A stretch of 64,000 nucleotides of DNA from Steroidobacteraceae bacterium (GCA_019187495.1 JABAQN010000011.1:54441-118440), one strand, 5' to 3'; positions 41,130-50,763 are shown, numbered from the stretch's first letter. Numbers and translations: made by a program. Notes: generated by a model not told the origin, from the letters alone.

Positions 41130-41557
41130 GGGCCGGCGGCGTTCGCGTCGTTGACGGTGGCGATGTTGATCTCGGTGAAGCCGAGCTTGCCGAGCACATC
41201 CATCGCGGTCACGACCGATTGATGCGTGGCGCGGCCGTCCGCCCGCAGCGTCACGGGCACGCCGCGCTCGTCACCGGCGACCTTCAGCACCGCGGCGCGC
41301 AACGTGTCGGCGCTCGCATTGACGAGATCGCGTTCATTGACGCGATAGCCGCCGCCCTGGGTCACGGTGACGACGAGCGGCTCCGTCGCGGGCCGCTCCA
41401 CCGGCACATCGCGCGCCTCGGGCAGGCGCACGTGCAGGCGCCCCTCCTGCACGAAGGTCGACGACAGCATGAAGAACACGATCAGCAGCAGCACCACGTC
41501 GATCAGCGAGGTGAGGTTGAGCTCCGGCTCGTCCGTGCGGCGCGGCTTGAGGTTCAT
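41126..41557 (-). CDS. exbD: ExbD/TolR-family biopolymer transport protein
   Basis: This is a bitopic inner-membrane protein of 143 aa that forms a proton-driven motor with the ExbB/TolQ-type protein encoded just upstream. The membrane helix LTSLIDVVLLLIVFFMLSST carries the conserved Asp. The periplasmic part follows (LHVRLPEARDVPVERP). An exbB-exbD pair next to msbA/lpxK and comEC is common in Pseudomonas and relatives. It overlaps neighbours by 4 nt on both sides. Confidence 0.92.
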
Positions 41558-42183
41558 GCGGCGTCCGACTGGTGCCGGCCGGCCGCCGCGTCGACGGCGT
41601 CGGCGAGCCGCAGCGCGTCCTTCTCCATCTGGATCACGATGCGATCGACTTTGCCGCGCAGCAGCCGAAAGCCGATCAGCGAGGGGATCGCGACCGTGAG
41701 GCCGGCCGCGGTCGTGATCAGCGCCTCGGCGATGCCGCCCGAGAGCATCCGCGGATCACCCATGCCGCCGGCCTGGATGGCATTGAACGCCTTGATGATG
41801 CCGGTCACGGTGCCGAGGAGGCCGAGCAGCGGGCTCACACCCGCGATCATGTTGAGCGAATTGAGGAAGCGTTCGAGTTCGTGCACGACGTGCCGCCCGG
41901 TGTCCTGCAGGCGCTCCATCATGATCTCGCGCGGCCGGTGGCGGTTGGCGAGGCCCGCCGCGAGCACGCGGCCGAGCGGCGAATTCTGCTCGAGCGCGGC
42001 GATCACCTTGTCATTGACCTGGTTGCCCTCGATCAGCGCCCAGACTTTCTTCGTGAGGTCCGGCGGGATGACGCGCTTGTCCTGCAGTGTCCAGAAACGC
42101 TCGAGGATGATCGCGGCGGCACCGATGGAACAGAGGATGATGGGCCACATCAGCGGCCCGCCCGCACGCACGATTTCCCACAT
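41554..42183 (-). CDS. exbB: ExbB/TolQ/MotA-family proton channel protein
   Basis: This is a three-helix inner-membrane protein of 209 aa partnering the ExbD-like protein. It has MWEIVRAGGPLMWPIILCSI at the start, LNMIAGVSPLLGLLGTVTGI (the proton-channel helix) and AEALITTAAGLTVAIPSLIG. The start at 42183 agrees with the family. The open frame extends upstream toward comEC, but that part is not homologous. Which outer-membrane process it energises cannot be told from the sequence. Confidence 0.93.
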   Translation of the reverse strand: MWEIVRAGGPLMWPIILCSIGAAAIILERFWTLQDKRVIPPDLTKKVWALIEGNQVNDKVIAALEQNSPLGRVLAAGLANRHRPREIMMERLQDTGRHVVHELERFLNSLNMIAGVSPLLGLLGTVTGIIKAFNAIQAGGMGDPRMLSGGIAEALITTAAGLTVAIPSLIGFRLLRGKVDRIVIQMEKDALRLADAVDAAAGRHQSDAA

Positions 42184-42217
42184 CCGCCCGATCCTCGAGG
42201 CTGACAGACCGTGCGCA

Positions 42218-44266
42218 TCATACCGGAGCGCGCCACGGCCATGGGTAACCCTCGCGCTGCGCCCGTCGCGCGATCGTCCGGCCGTCACGGTCGATCGAGA
42301 CGTGGATGGCGCCCCGCCGCGCCGTGTCCCGATGCGCATGCCGGCCGAACACGAACTCGCGCGCCCCGATCGTCACTTGCATGTCGCAATCCGCCGTCAG
42401 TTCGAATACCGCGGGAGCGCTCGTCCAGCGCGCCCGCCGGGCGCAGGTCCGGGCGTTCGCCGGGCCGCCGCTCCATGGGCGCGGCACGAGGATCTCGCCG
42501 ACTCCGAGCGCCGCAACGAGTTCGGCTGCGCCGCTCGCATGGTCACCCCGCAGGTGGGGCATGACCAGGCGATCGACATGCGCGACGCCCGCCGCGCGCA
42601 GCCATGGAATGACGACCCGCGCCATGCGCCGCCCGCGCGTGCCGAAACTGTCCCCGGTGCCGTACACGACGACGGACTGCGCCGTGCGCACCACCGCCGC
42701 CTCGCCACGGCCGACATCGAACGCCACGATCTCGACCTGCGACGTCGTGAGCGGCGCCCTCCCGTACGCGAGCGGCACGAGCGCTGCGAGCGCGGTGACA
42801 CGCAATGCCGGCGACCACGGCAGGATCGCGATGCCGACGGCCGGCACGATGACGAACCACACCCAGCCGGGAGGCGCGAGCGTGACGAGCGCGTACGGCC
42901 ACGAGGCCGCGGCTTCCAGCGCAGGCCAGGACTGCGCGTGCACCCATGCGGCGGCGCTGAATCCGGCGTGCGCCAGCGCGGGCCACACACCGAGCGCGAC
43001 GGTCGAAGCGAGCGCGAGCGGCACGAGTGCCAGCGTGAACACCGGGATCGCGACGACATTGACGACGAAGCCCGCGAGCGAAATGCCCGAGAACGCCGCG
43101 AGCGTGATCGGCACGAGCGCCACCGACACGGCGAACTGGATGCGCGCGGCCTCGTGCCAGCGGTTTGCGCGGCCGATGCGGGCGCCGGCGGCGAGCAGAA
43201 TGGCGCCGACCGCGCCGAACGACAGCCAGAAGCCGGGGGCGAGCGGCGCGAACGGATCGAGGACGACGACGACCACGATCGCGATGCCGAACGCGTGCAG
43301 CAGGCCGCTCGCGCGCGCCGCCTGGCGCGCGAGCAGCCAGGCGGCGAGCATCACGAGGGTGCGCTGTGTCGGGACCGAGAACCCGGCGAGCAACGCGTAG
43401 CCGAAGGCCGCACCGAGGCCGAGCGCCGCCGCAAAGGCATCACGCGACACGCGCTCGCGCAGCGCCCCGGTGACCCGCCAGGCTCGCCGCGCGAGCGCGA
43501 TCGCGAGCACCGCGAACAGCGTCACGTGCATGCCGGAAATCGCCACGAGGTGCGTCGTGCCCGTCGCATTGAAGATGCGCCACTGCTCGCTCGTGAGGTC
43601 GCCCGTGACTCCGACCGCGAGCGCGGCGAGGAGCGCGGCCGCATCGCGATCCGGCACGATGGCCGCGATCCGGCCGGCAATGCCGGCACGCAGCCGATCG
43701 AGCGGCGCGGCGCCGGTGGCGATCCGTCCGTTCAGGCGACTCTTCGGCAGCACCGTGCCGAGGGCGTCGATCGCTTCGCGAAACCACACGCGCTCCATGT
43801 CGGGCCCGGCCGGATTCGACGCCGCGCGCGGCGCGCGCAGTCGGACGATGAGGCGCCACGCCTCTCCGACCCGCGGCGCACTCGACGGCGAAGACCAGAG
43901 AAGGCGCGCCGTGAGGCGTGCGCCGCCCATGCGCGGATCGAGCGCCAGGGCGGCATCGAACGTGGTACCGAACTCGCCCGCGACCGGAATCGTCAGCACG
44001 CGCGCAGTGGCGAGGACGCGCTCGCCGTCGCGCGCCGCGGGCCAGCGCGCAGCGCTCGCCGCGGCGACGTGCAACGCAGTGGATGCGCAGCCGATGATCA
44101 ACGCCGTGCCGAGCGCGGTGGTTCGCCGCCACCCGCCCCGCCAGGCGAGCGCGGCACCGATGGCGATCGCGAGCAGCGCGAGCGCCGCGGACGATCCGTA
44201 GGGCGGCGGCAAGGCGAGTGCGCCGAGACAGCCGCCGAGGAAGGCCAGCGTGACGGCGGGTGTCAT
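42218..44266 (-). CDS. comEC: DNA uptake/competence protein ComEC, shortened C-terminal domain
   Basis: ComEC/Rec2 is the inner-membrane channel for transforming single-stranded DNA. The product is 682 aa: N-terminal helices, an OB-like periplasmic domain (about 90-190), a competence membrane domain with ATGTTHLVAISGMHVTLFAV, then a metallo-beta-lactamase-like domain from about residue 545. That last domain keeps an HxxxDH-like motif (MPHLRGDHASGAAEL) but is only about 138 aa. It ends without the LTGD and HHGS-type motifs that usually follow. Only 34 bp separate the stop from exbB, so nothing downstream could supply the missing part. It is divergent from the DUF2062 gene. Confidence 0.88.
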   Translation of the reverse strand: MTPAVTLAFLGGCLGALALPPPYGSSAALALLAIAIGAALAWRGGWRRTTALGTALIIGCASTALHVAAASAARWPAARDGERVLATARVLTIPVAGEFGTTFDAALALDPRMGGARLTARLLWSSPSSAPRVGEAWRLIVRLRAPRAASNPAGPDMERVWFREAIDALGTVLPKSRLNGRIATGAAPLDRLRAGIAGRIAAIVPDRDAAALLAALAVGVTGDLTSEQWRIFNATGTTHLVAISGMHVTLFAVLAIALARRAWRVTGALRERVSRDAFAAALGLGAAFGYALLAGFSVPTQRTLVMLAAWLLARQAARASGLLHAFGIAIVVVVVLDPFAPLAPGFWLSFGAVGAILLAAGARIGRANRWHEAARIQFAVSVALVPITLAAFSGISLAGFVVNVVAIPVFTLALVPLALASTVALGVWPALAHAGFSAAAWVHAQSWPALEAAASWPYALVTLAPPGWVWFVIVPAVGIAILPWSPALRVTALAALVPLAYGRAPLTTSQVEIVAFDVGRGEAAVVRTAQSVVVYGTGDSFGTRGRRMARVVIPWLRAAGVAHVDRLVMPHLRGDHASGAAELVAALGVGEILVPRPWSGGPANARTCARRARWTSAPAVFELTADCDMQVTIGAREFVFGRHAHRDTARRGAIHVSIDRDGRTIARRAQREGYPWPWRAPV

Positions 44267-44310
44267 GGGTCACGACCGCGTCGGGCCAGGTGGGCGCATC
44301 GCGACCACCC

Positions 44311-44319
44311 TGCTACAGT
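44311..44319 (+). promoter_or_regulatory. Possible extended -10 promoter of the DUF2062 gene
   Basis: TGCTACAGT matches the extended -10 form TGn-TATAAT with two changes, in the 64-bp gap between divergent comEC and the DUF2062 gene. No good -35 was seen. The start codon is only 11 bp downstream, so the leader would be very short. Confidence 0.35.
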
Positions 44320-44330
44320 GCCGGCGCCCC

Positions 44331-44849
44331 ATGCCGCGCCATCTCATCCGCAAGTGGACGCCGTCGCCGGAGCAGATCCGCAGCCACTGGTACCTGCGGC
44401 CGTTCGGCACGCGCATCGCCGATCCCGCGCTCTGGTCGCTGACCCGCCGCGGTGTCACGGCGGCGTTCGGCGCGGGGCTCGCGATCTGCTTCATCCCGCT
44501 GCCGGTGCACCTGGTGCTGGCCGCGATCGTCGCGATCGTCGCGCGCATCAATGCGCCCGTGCTGGTCGCGACGGTGCTGCTGGTGAATCCGCTGACCTTC
44601 GTGCCGATCTACTACTTCGCCTACCGGGTGGGCGCCGCCCTCCTCGGCCACGTGCCGCAGCCGTTCCGTTTCGAGCTTTCGTGGGCATGGCTGCAATTCG
44701 GTCTCGGCCCGATCTGGAAACCGTTCCTCGTCGGCTGCCTGGTCTGCTCGGCCGTGGCGGGCATCCTCGGCTGGGCGTTGCTCGAAGGGTTCTGGCGTCA
44801 TCACGTCCGCAAGAGATACCGCGCGCGAGCGACGGGGACTACCCGATAA
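44331..44849 (+). CDS. DUF2062 membrane protein
   Basis: This is a membrane protein of 172 aa. MPRHLIRKWTPSPEQIRSHW, LRPFGTRIADPALWSLTRRG, then AAFGAGLAICFIPLPVHLVL and LLVNPLTFVPIYYFAYRVGA match the DUF2062 family, with about three membrane helices and a basic C-terminus. In Pseudomonas a gene of this family lies next to comEC and lolC/D/E. Its function is not established. The Pro-rich FIPLPVH segment within a helix is characteristic. Confidence 0.88.
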   Translation: MPRHLIRKWTPSPEQIRSHWYLRPFGTRIADPALWSLTRRGVTAAFGAGLAICFIPLPVHLVLAAIVAIVARINAPVLVATVLLVNPLTFVPIYYFAYRVGAALLGHVPQPFRFELSWAWLQFGLGPIWKPFLVGCLVCSAVAGILGWALLEGFWRHHVRKRYRARATGTTR

Positions 44850-44899
44850 ACTCGCGCATACGTGTACAAAGAGCACGGCCTCGTCCACACTGCCGGAAC

Positions 44900-46591
44900 A
44901 TGCGTCTGACGATCTGCCTCAGCGTCCTCCTCCTGGCGTTTACCGGGATGGTCGGCCCGTCGGGTGCGCAGGAGTCCGGGGGCGGCACATCGAGCGGGCC
45001 CGCCGCGGGCGATCCGGAACCCGAGCGCGATGCGGGTGCCGGCGTTCCGGTGCGCTTTCGCGGGGCGATCCTGTTCAGCCTGGATCGGCCGATCGGCACG
45101 CGCTCGATCGAGGACCGCGCCGCGACCATCGAGCGGCGGCTGTCCCGTGTCGCCGAGGGCGATCCCGCGCTGCTCGACACGCTGCGCGTGGTGGAGCGCG
45201 AAGACCTTTCGGAAATCTATATCGGCGAAGTGCTGATCAAGTCCGTCACGACTGCCGACAGCGACGGCAGCGGCCGCACGCGCCAGCAGATGGCGGCTGA
45301 CCAGGCGCTTGCGATCGGCGAGGCACTGCGCCAGGAATTCCGGGATCGCAGCGCGCAGGCGCTGGTGCGCGCGGCGCTGCTGGCGCTGCTCGCGACCCTG
45401 GTACTGGTCATCGTGCTCGCCGCTGTCCACCGGGTTTACCGCCGGCTGCATCGGGCCGTTGCCGCGAAGGCGACCACCCGGGCGGCGCGCGGCGACGGCA
45501 GTCCGATCGGCTGGTTCGAATCCGCGACGATCATCCGCATGGCGGGCAGCAGCCTCGCCGTGTTCGCCTGGCTCATCGGGCTGATTGCGGTTTTCATCTA
45601 TCTCGAGCAGATCCTGGCGCTCTTTCCGTGGACCCGCGGCCTTGCCGACAAGATGGTTGCGACCTCGCGTTCGGCGGTCGCCACGGTTGCGGGCGGGCTG
45701 GTCGGCTACCTGCCGAAGCTGCTGAACATCGCGATCATCCTGGTGGTGGCGAGATTCGTGTTGCGCCTGCTGCGCGTGGCCTTCGACCGGATCGCCGATG
45801 GCCGGCTCGCGCTGGCGGGCTTTTATCCCGAGTGGTCGAAGACCACCTACTCGCTGGCGCGGTTTTTCGTGATCGCAATCGCCGCGACGATGGTCTTCCC
45901 GTACCTGCCGGGCGCGGGGTCGGAGGGGTTTCGCGGCATCTCGGTGTTCGTCGGCCTGCTGGTGTCGCTGGGCGCGGCATCGGCGGTCGCGAATGTGATT
46001 GCAGGCGTCGTGCTCACCTACATGCGTCCGTTCCGGATCGGCGATCGCGTCAGGATCGCGGACGCGCTCGGCGATGTCGTGAGCGCCAATCTGCTCCTGG
46101 TGCGTGTGCGCACGAGCCACAATGTCGACATCGCGATCCCGAACTCCCTCGTGCTGGGCAACCACATCATCAACTTCTCGACCAATGCGAGCTCGCACGG
46201 GCTGGTGCTGCACACGTCGGTCACCATCGGTTACGACGTGCCGTGGCGGAAAGTCCATGAACTGCTGGTCGCGGCGGCACGGCGCACGCCCGCCATCCTT
46301 GCCGATCCGGCGCCCTTCGTGCTGCAGACGGCGCTCGGTGACTACGCGGTCGCCTACGAGCTGAACGCCTGCACCGGTACGGCACACGGCATGGCGGAAA
46401 CCCACTCGCGCCTGCACGAAGCCATCCAGGATGTGTTCAACGAAGCCGGGGTCGAGATCCTCTCGCCGGCCTACTCGGCGCTGCGGGACGGCAATCGCAG
46501 CACCGTTCCGCAGGATCACCTGCCGCGCAACTACCTGGCGCCGTCGTTCAATCTGTTCGGCAGATGGGTGCGTGGTGATCGCAATGCCTGA
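44900..46591 (+). CDS. MscS-family mechanosensitive channel with N-terminal periplasmic domain
   Basis: This is a small-conductance mechanosensitive channel homologue of 563 aa. Residues 1-23 form a signal peptide. An extracytoplasmic domain follows (about 24-150), with RTRQQMAADQALAIGEALRQ just before the first membrane helix. Several membrane helices lie between about 155 and 380. The pore helix and beta domain show the family pattern: GLLVSLGAASAVANVIAGVV, LTYMRPFRIGDRVRIADALG, VDIAIPNSLVLGNHIINFST. It resembles the larger YbiO/YnaI-type channels rather than minimal MscS. Its last 8 nt overlap the next gene, suggesting coupled translation. Confidence 0.9.
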   Translation: MRLTICLSVLLLAFTGMVGPSGAQESGGGTSSGPAAGDPEPERDAGAGVPVRFRGAILFSLDRPIGTRSIEDRAATIERRLSRVAEGDPALLDTLRVVEREDLSEIYIGEVLIKSVTTADSDGSGRTRQQMAADQALAIGEALRQEFRDRSAQALVRAALLALLATLVLVIVLAAVHRVYRRLHRAVAAKATTRAARGDGSPIGWFESATIIRMAGSSLAVFAWLIGLIAVFIYLEQILALFPWTRGLADKMVATSRSAVATVAGGLVGYLPKLLNIAIILVVARFVLRLLRVAFDRIADGRLALAGFYPEWSKTTYSLARFFVIAIAATMVFPYLPGAGSEGFRGISVFVGLLVSLGAASAVANVIAGVVLTYMRPFRIGDRVRIADALGDVVSANLLLVRVRTSHNVDIAIPNSLVLGNHIINFSTNASSHGLVLHTSVTIGYDVPWRKVHELLVAAARRTPAILADPAPFVLQTALGDYAVAYELNACTGTAHGMAETHSRLHEAIQDVFNEAGVEILSPAYSALRDGNRSTVPQDHLPRNYLAPSFNLFGRWVRGDRNA

Positions 46592-47555
46592 AGCTGCCCG
46601 CCCATGTTCGCCGCGGCTGGCGGGTTTGCTCGCGGCCGGCGCGTTGCTCTGCGCCTGCACCGGGCCGGCACCGCCTGCGACGCCACGTCCCGAGATCTCG
46701 CAATTGCTCGTGCTGCCGGGATCCCTGCACCTCGGGGCCGGTGAAGCCGCGAATCTCGCGGCGCAGGCGAACGATTCCACCGGTGCTCCGATCGGTGGCG
46801 CGCAGTTCACCTTCGCGGCGGACGATGCGCGCACGTTGCGCGTTTCGCAGACGGGCCGGGTGATCGCGCTCGGGCCGGTGACGCCCGCGACCTTTGTGAC
46901 GGTGTCGAGCGAGCGCCTGACGCGACGCGTGCCGGTCTCGGTACGGCCGGGACGGGCCACTCGACTCGAAGCCCCGGGAAGCGACGATCGACGCGTGACG
47001 GCCGGCGAATTCCCCGGGACACTCGAGCTGCACGCCGTCGATGCCTGGGGAAACGATGTGCCGGCGACGCGGATCGAAGTGGTGGTTCCGCGCAGGGAGG
47101 CGACCGTGCTCACCGGGGAAACGGACGAGGCGGGACGGGCCGCCATCGACTTGCCCGCCTTCGAGCGGGCCGGGCGCCGGGAGCTGATCGCGCGCCTCGC
47201 CGACGACGCGTCCGTGCAGCTGCGCCTTCCCTGGGTGGTCGAACCCGGCGCGGCCGAGGCACTCAGCGTCCTGGCGGAAATCGAGGGCAGCCATGTTCGC
47301 GTCCTTGCGACGCTGAAGGACGCCTATTCGAATGCGGTTCCCGATGCGACCGTGCGACTGCGCATCAAGGGCGTGCGCGCGGGAAAATGGGTCGACGGTC
47401 GCACCGACGCCCAGGGGAGCGCACGGTTCGTTTTCGATCTTCCTTCCGGGGTGTCGCGTGCGCCGCCCGTCATCCTGGCCGAAGCGTCGCGCGGCGCGGG
47501 TGTGCCGTTGACGGCGTCCGTAACGGCGACTGCTTCGGCCAAAGAAGACCGCTGA
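46584..47555 (+). CDS. Predicted lipoprotein with bacterial Ig-like (Big) domains
   Basis: This protein of 323 aa is not assigned to a named family. The N-terminus MPEAARPCSPRLAGLLAAGA, then LLCACTGP, is a lipoprotein signal with lipidated Cys25 likely. Three beta-rich modules follow. One at about 38-120 (LGAGEAANLAAQAND, GRVIALGPVTPATFVTVSSE) resembles Big_2. Two at about 148-215 and 235-310 (DAWGNDVPATRIEVVVP; DAYSNAVPDATVRLRIKG and DGRTDAQGSARFVFDLP) resemble Big_1, where DAxGNxVPxA...TDxxGxA is the recurring pattern. It overlaps the MscS gene by 8 nt and converges on lolD. It could be a periplasmic or surface partner of the channel. A GTG at 46574 is an alternative start. Confidence 0.75.
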   Translation: MPEAARPCSPRLAGLLAAGALLCACTGPAPPATPRPEISQLLVLPGSLHLGAGEAANLAAQANDSTGAPIGGAQFTFAADDARTLRVSQTGRVIALGPVTPATFVTVSSERLTRRVPVSVRPGRATRLEAPGSDDRRVTAGEFPGTLELHAVDAWGNDVPATRIEVVVPRREATVLTGETDEAGRAAIDLPAFERAGRRELIARLADDASVQLRLPWVVEPGAAEALSVLAEIEGSHVRVLATLKDAYSNAVPDATVRLRIKGVRAGKWVDGRTDAQGSARFVFDLPSGVSRAPPVILAEASRGAGVPLTASVTATASAKEDR

Positions 47556-47582
47556 GGGCCGACCGGACAGCCGCGGGACCCT

Positions 47583-48275
47583 TCAGGCCGGCAACAGTCT
47601 GCCGTTCTCGAGTCGCAGCACGCGGTCCATGCGCGCGGCGAGCCGCGGGTCATGGGTCACGACGACGAGGCTCGTGCCGCGTTCGCGATTGAGTTCGAGC
47701 ATCAGCTGGAACACCTGCTCGGCGTTCGCGCCGTCGAGATTGCCGGTCGGCTCGTCGGCGAGCACGAGGCCGGGCTCCGTGACGAGCGCACGCGCCACCG
47801 CGGCGCGCTGGCGCTCGCCACCCGACAGCTGGTGCGGCCGATGCGAAAGCCGGGCGCCGAGCCCCACGCGCTCGAGCAGCGCGGTCGCCCGCCGGCGGGC
47901 CGATGCGACCGGCTCACGCCGCACCAGCAGCGGCATCGCGACGTTCTCGAGCGCGGAGAACTCCGGCAGCAGGTGATGGAACTGGTAGACGAAACCGATC
48001 GTGCGATTGCGCAACTCGCCGCGCTCGCGCTCGCTGACCGCGTGGATGTCCCGGCCGCCGACCCGCACGCCGCCCGCGGTCGGCCGGTCGAGGCCGCCGA
48101 TCACCTGCAGCAGCGTCGTCTTGCCCGAACCCGACGCGCCGACGATCGCGAAGCGCTCTCCCGCCCGCACCGTGAGTTCGAGGTCCTGCAGGACGACGAG
48201 CACCACCGGTCCCTGCCGGAACTCGCGCCGCAGCGCGTGCGCTTCGAGCACGATTCCGTCCGCTGCCTCATTCAT
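47583..48275 (-). CDS. lolD: Lipoprotein-releasing ABC transporter ATPase LolD
   Basis: LolD is the ATPase (230 aa) of the LolCDE complex, which extracts outer-membrane lipoproteins from the inner membrane for LolA. Walker A is [11 protein letters not shown], signature [16 protein letters not shown], and Walker [14 protein letters not shown]. The start [20 protein letters not shown] at 48275 overlaps the preceding permease gene by 8 nt. A longer upstream frame is spurious. Confidence 0.95.
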   Translation of the reverse strand: MNEAADGIVLEAHALRREFRQGPVVLVVLQDLELTVRAGERFAIVGASGSGKTTLLQVIGGLDRPTAGGVRVGGRDIHAVSERERGELRNRTIGFVYQFHHLLPEFSALENVAMPLLVRREPVASARRRATALLERVGLGARLSHRPHQLSGGERQRAAVARALVTEPGLVLADEPTGNLDGANAEQVFQLMLELNRERGTSLVVVTHDPRLAARMDRVLRLENGRLLPA

Positions 48276-49515
48276 GTCGCAGGGCCTGCGCGGGGGTGGT
48301 GCGCGCCGCGCGCCACGCCGGATAGAGCGTCGCGAACGCGCAGAGCACGAACGCGACCACGCACACCTGCGCGACATCGCGCCATTCGACGAAAGCCGGT
48401 AGATCGCTCATGTAATACACCCGCGCATCGAGGAATTGTGTGCCGAGGAGGCGCTCGAGCGCGTGCACCAGCGACTCGACGTGGCGCGCGAGCAGGATGC
48501 CGAGGCCGGCGCCGAGGGCCGTGCCCGCGAGCCCGATCAGCACGCCCTGGATCGCGAATGCGCCGAGCACGTTGCGCGGGCCCGCGCCGAGCGTGCGCAG
48601 GATCGCGATGTCCGGCTGCTTTTCCTTGACGATCATCACGAGCGTCGCGACGATGTTGAACGCCGCGACCGCGACGATCATCAGCAGGATCACGAACATC
48701 AGCGACTTCGTGATTTCGATCGAGCGGAAGAAATTGGCGTGATTGCGCGTCCAGTCGCTCACGTAGAAACCCCCGCCGAGCGCGAGCGCGATTTCGCGCA
48801 CGATGCGCGGCGCCGCGAAGGGATCGTCCATCTCGAGCCGCAGGCCCGTGACGCCATCCCCGGTGCGGAACAGGCGCGCGCCGTCGGCGAGGTTCACGAG
48901 CGCGAGGCTGCGGTCGAACTCGTACATCCCGGAGCTGAATATGCCGCTGACCGTGAAACGGCGCATCCGCGGCATGACACCGGTCGGCGTCGCCGCGCCC
49001 TCCGGCGCGATCAGCACGACGCTCTCGCCCACCGCGGCGCCGAGTTCGCGCGCGAGCGCATCGCCCAGCACGACGTGCCAGCTGCCCGGGGTCAGCGACG
49101 CGAGCTGCCCCTGCACCATGCGCCGGCCGAGGCTGTCCGCCTCGCCCTCTTCCGCCGGCTCGATGCCCCGCACCTGTGTCCCGGTGATCTCGCTGTCGTG
49201 CGCCAGCATCGCCTGCGACTCGACGTACGGCACCGCCGCGCGAACGCCGGGAGTCGCGAGCGCGACCTTGCGGGCGCCGCGCCAGTCCTCGAGCGTGCCC
49301 TCGAGCCCCATCAGGGTCGCGTGCGCCGTGACCGCGAGGATGCGCGTGCGCAGTTCGCGCTCGAAACCGTTCATCACCGACAGCACGACGATCAGCACCG
49401 CGACGCCGAGCATGAGGCCGAGCACCGAGATCAGCGCGACGATCGACACGAACCCGCGACGGTGTGTCGATGACAGGTACCGCGTGCCGATCCACCATTC
49501 GTAAAAGCGCGTCAT
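48268..49515 (-). CDS. lolE: Lipoprotein-releasing system permease LolE-like
   Basis: This FtsX/MacB-type permease has 415 aa with four membrane helices and a large periplasmic domain between the first two. The N-terminus reads [20 protein letters not shown] with [14 protein letters not shown], and the last helices carry [20 protein letters not shown]. It pairs with the permease just upstream, which shares the [11 protein letters not shown] segment. Which of the two is LolC or LolE is assigned only by order and resemblance. Confidence 0.88.
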   Translation of the reverse strand: MTRFYEWWIGTRYLSSTHRRGFVSIVALISVLGLMLGVAVLIVVLSVMNGFERELRTRILAVTAHATLMGLEGTLEDWRGARKVALATPGVRAAVPYVESQAMLAHDSEITGTQVRGIEPAEEGEADSLGRRMVQGQLASLTPGSWHVVLGDALARELGAAVGESVVLIAPEGAATPTGVMPRMRRFTVSGIFSSGMYEFDRSLALVNLADGARLFRTGDGVTGLRLEMDDPFAAPRIVREIALALGGGFYVSDWTRNHANFFRSIEITKSLMFVILLMIVAVAAFNIVATLVMIVKEKQPDIAILRTLGAGPRNVLGAFAIQGVLIGLAGTALGAGLGILLARHVESLVHALERLLGTQFLDARVYYMSDLPAFVEWRDVAQVCVVAFVLCAFATLYPAWRAARTTPAQALRHE

Positions 49516-49518
49516 CGC

Positions 49519-50763
49519 CTACTCGTAGCGCAGCGCTTCGGCGGGCGCGACCCGCGCCGCGCGCAGCGCCGGGTAAACCGTTGCGAGCGCCGTCAGCACG
49601 AGCGCCGCGGCGCCGATCCATGTGACATGCTGCCATTCGAGCACCGACGGAATGCGCGTGATGTAGTAGACGTCGGAATCCATGATCTGGAAGCCGAACG
49701 CGCGCTCGAGGAAGGCGACGATCGGCGTCACGTTGCGCGCGATGGCGACGCCGAGCACGACACCGGCGAGGACGCCGAACCAGCCGATCACGAGGCCCTG
49801 GACGGCGAACACGCCCATCACGCGCACCGGAGCGGCGCCGAACGTGCGCAGGATCGCGATGTCCGTGCGCTTGTCGGTCACGACCATCACGAGCATCGCG
49901 ACGATGTTGAATGCCGCCACCGCGACGATCAGCATCAGGATGAGGGACATCATCGTTTTCTCGATGCGGATCGCACGGAAATAATTCGCGTGGTCTTCGG
50001 TCCAGTCGCGCACCACCGTGCCCGCCGGCAGTGCGGCGCGCAGCGCCGCGGCGCGCTCGGGCGAGGCGAGCGCATCGTCGAAGCGCACGTGGACGGCACC
50101 CTTGCGGCTTCCCGGCGGCAACACCGCCCGCACGTCGCCGAGCGAGGCGAGCACCAGCACGCCGTCGTGGTCCTGCAGGCCGACCTCGAACAGCCCCGCG
50201 ACCTGGAATTGCCGCAGTCGCGGTTCCGGGGCGCCGCCCGGTCCGATCGATGGCACGAGCACCGTCACGGGGTCGCCCGGTGCGACGCCGAGGCGCTGCG
50301 CGACGATCGAGCCCAGGATCACGCGGTTGCTGCCCGGCGTGAGCGCGGCGAGCGAACCGGATTTCATCGCGCGCGCAATATCGGTCACGGTACCCGCGAC
50401 ACCCGGATCGATGCCGCGCAGCACGACCGGCAGCATCTCCGGCGTGCGCAGCGCGAGCGCCTGCACTTCGATGTAGGGCGCCGCACCGACGACACCGGGA
50501 ACGCGCTGGGCATCGGCGGCGAGGGCGAAAAGATTCTCGTCCCACCCGGGCGGCGGGGTGATCCGCGCATGCGCCGATAGCGACAACAGCCGATCGCGCA
50601 ACTCGCCCTCGAAGCCGTTCATCACCGACAGGATCACGATCAGCGCCGCGACGCCCACACACACGCCCGCCACCGACACCCAGGTGATGAAGGAAACGAA
50701 AAACTTGTGGCTGCGGGCCCGCACATAGCGCAGGCCCACATAGAGCGGCAGCGGATGGAACAT
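49519..50763 (-). CDS. lolC: Lipoprotein-releasing system permease LolC-like
   Basis: This is the first gene of the lol operon, a permease of 414 aa with four membrane helices. MFHPLPLYVGLRYVRARSHK at the start is typical of LolC, so ATG 50763 is preferred over in-frame ATG 50775 and GTG 50790. SVMNGFEGELRDRLLSLSAH, MVVTDKRTDIAILRTFGAAP and the C-terminal VYPALRAARVAPAEALRYE are family blocks. It is 3 bp upstream of the second permease and divergent from the next small gene. Confidence 0.9.
   Translation of the reverse strand: MFHPLPLYVGLRYVRARSHKFFVSFITWVSVAGVCVGVAALIVILSVMNGFEGELRDRLLSLSAHARITPPPGWDENLFALAADAQRVPGVVGAAPYIEVQALALRTPEMLPVVLRGIDPGVAGTVTDIARAMKSGSLAALTPGSNRVILGSIVAQRLGVAPGDPVTVLVPSIGPGGAPEPRLRQFQVAGLFEVGLQDHDGVLVLASLGDVRAVLPPGSRKGAVHVRFDDALASPERAAALRAALPAGTVVRDWTEDHANYFRAIRIEKTMMSLILMLIVAVAAFNIVAMLVMVVTDKRTDIAILRTFGAAPVRVMGVFAVQGLVIGWFGVLAGVVLGVAIARNVTPIVAFLERAFGFQIMDSDVYYITRIPSVLEWQHVTWIGAAALVLTALATVYPALRAARVAPAEALRYE

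Noticed and set aside
41219..46591. A 1790-codon open frame on the plus strand spanning exbD to the MscS gene
   Set aside because: Only the last 563 codons encode MscS. The rest is antisense to exbD, exbB and comEC, has Arg/His/Asp-rich shadow composition, and is a product of high GC content.
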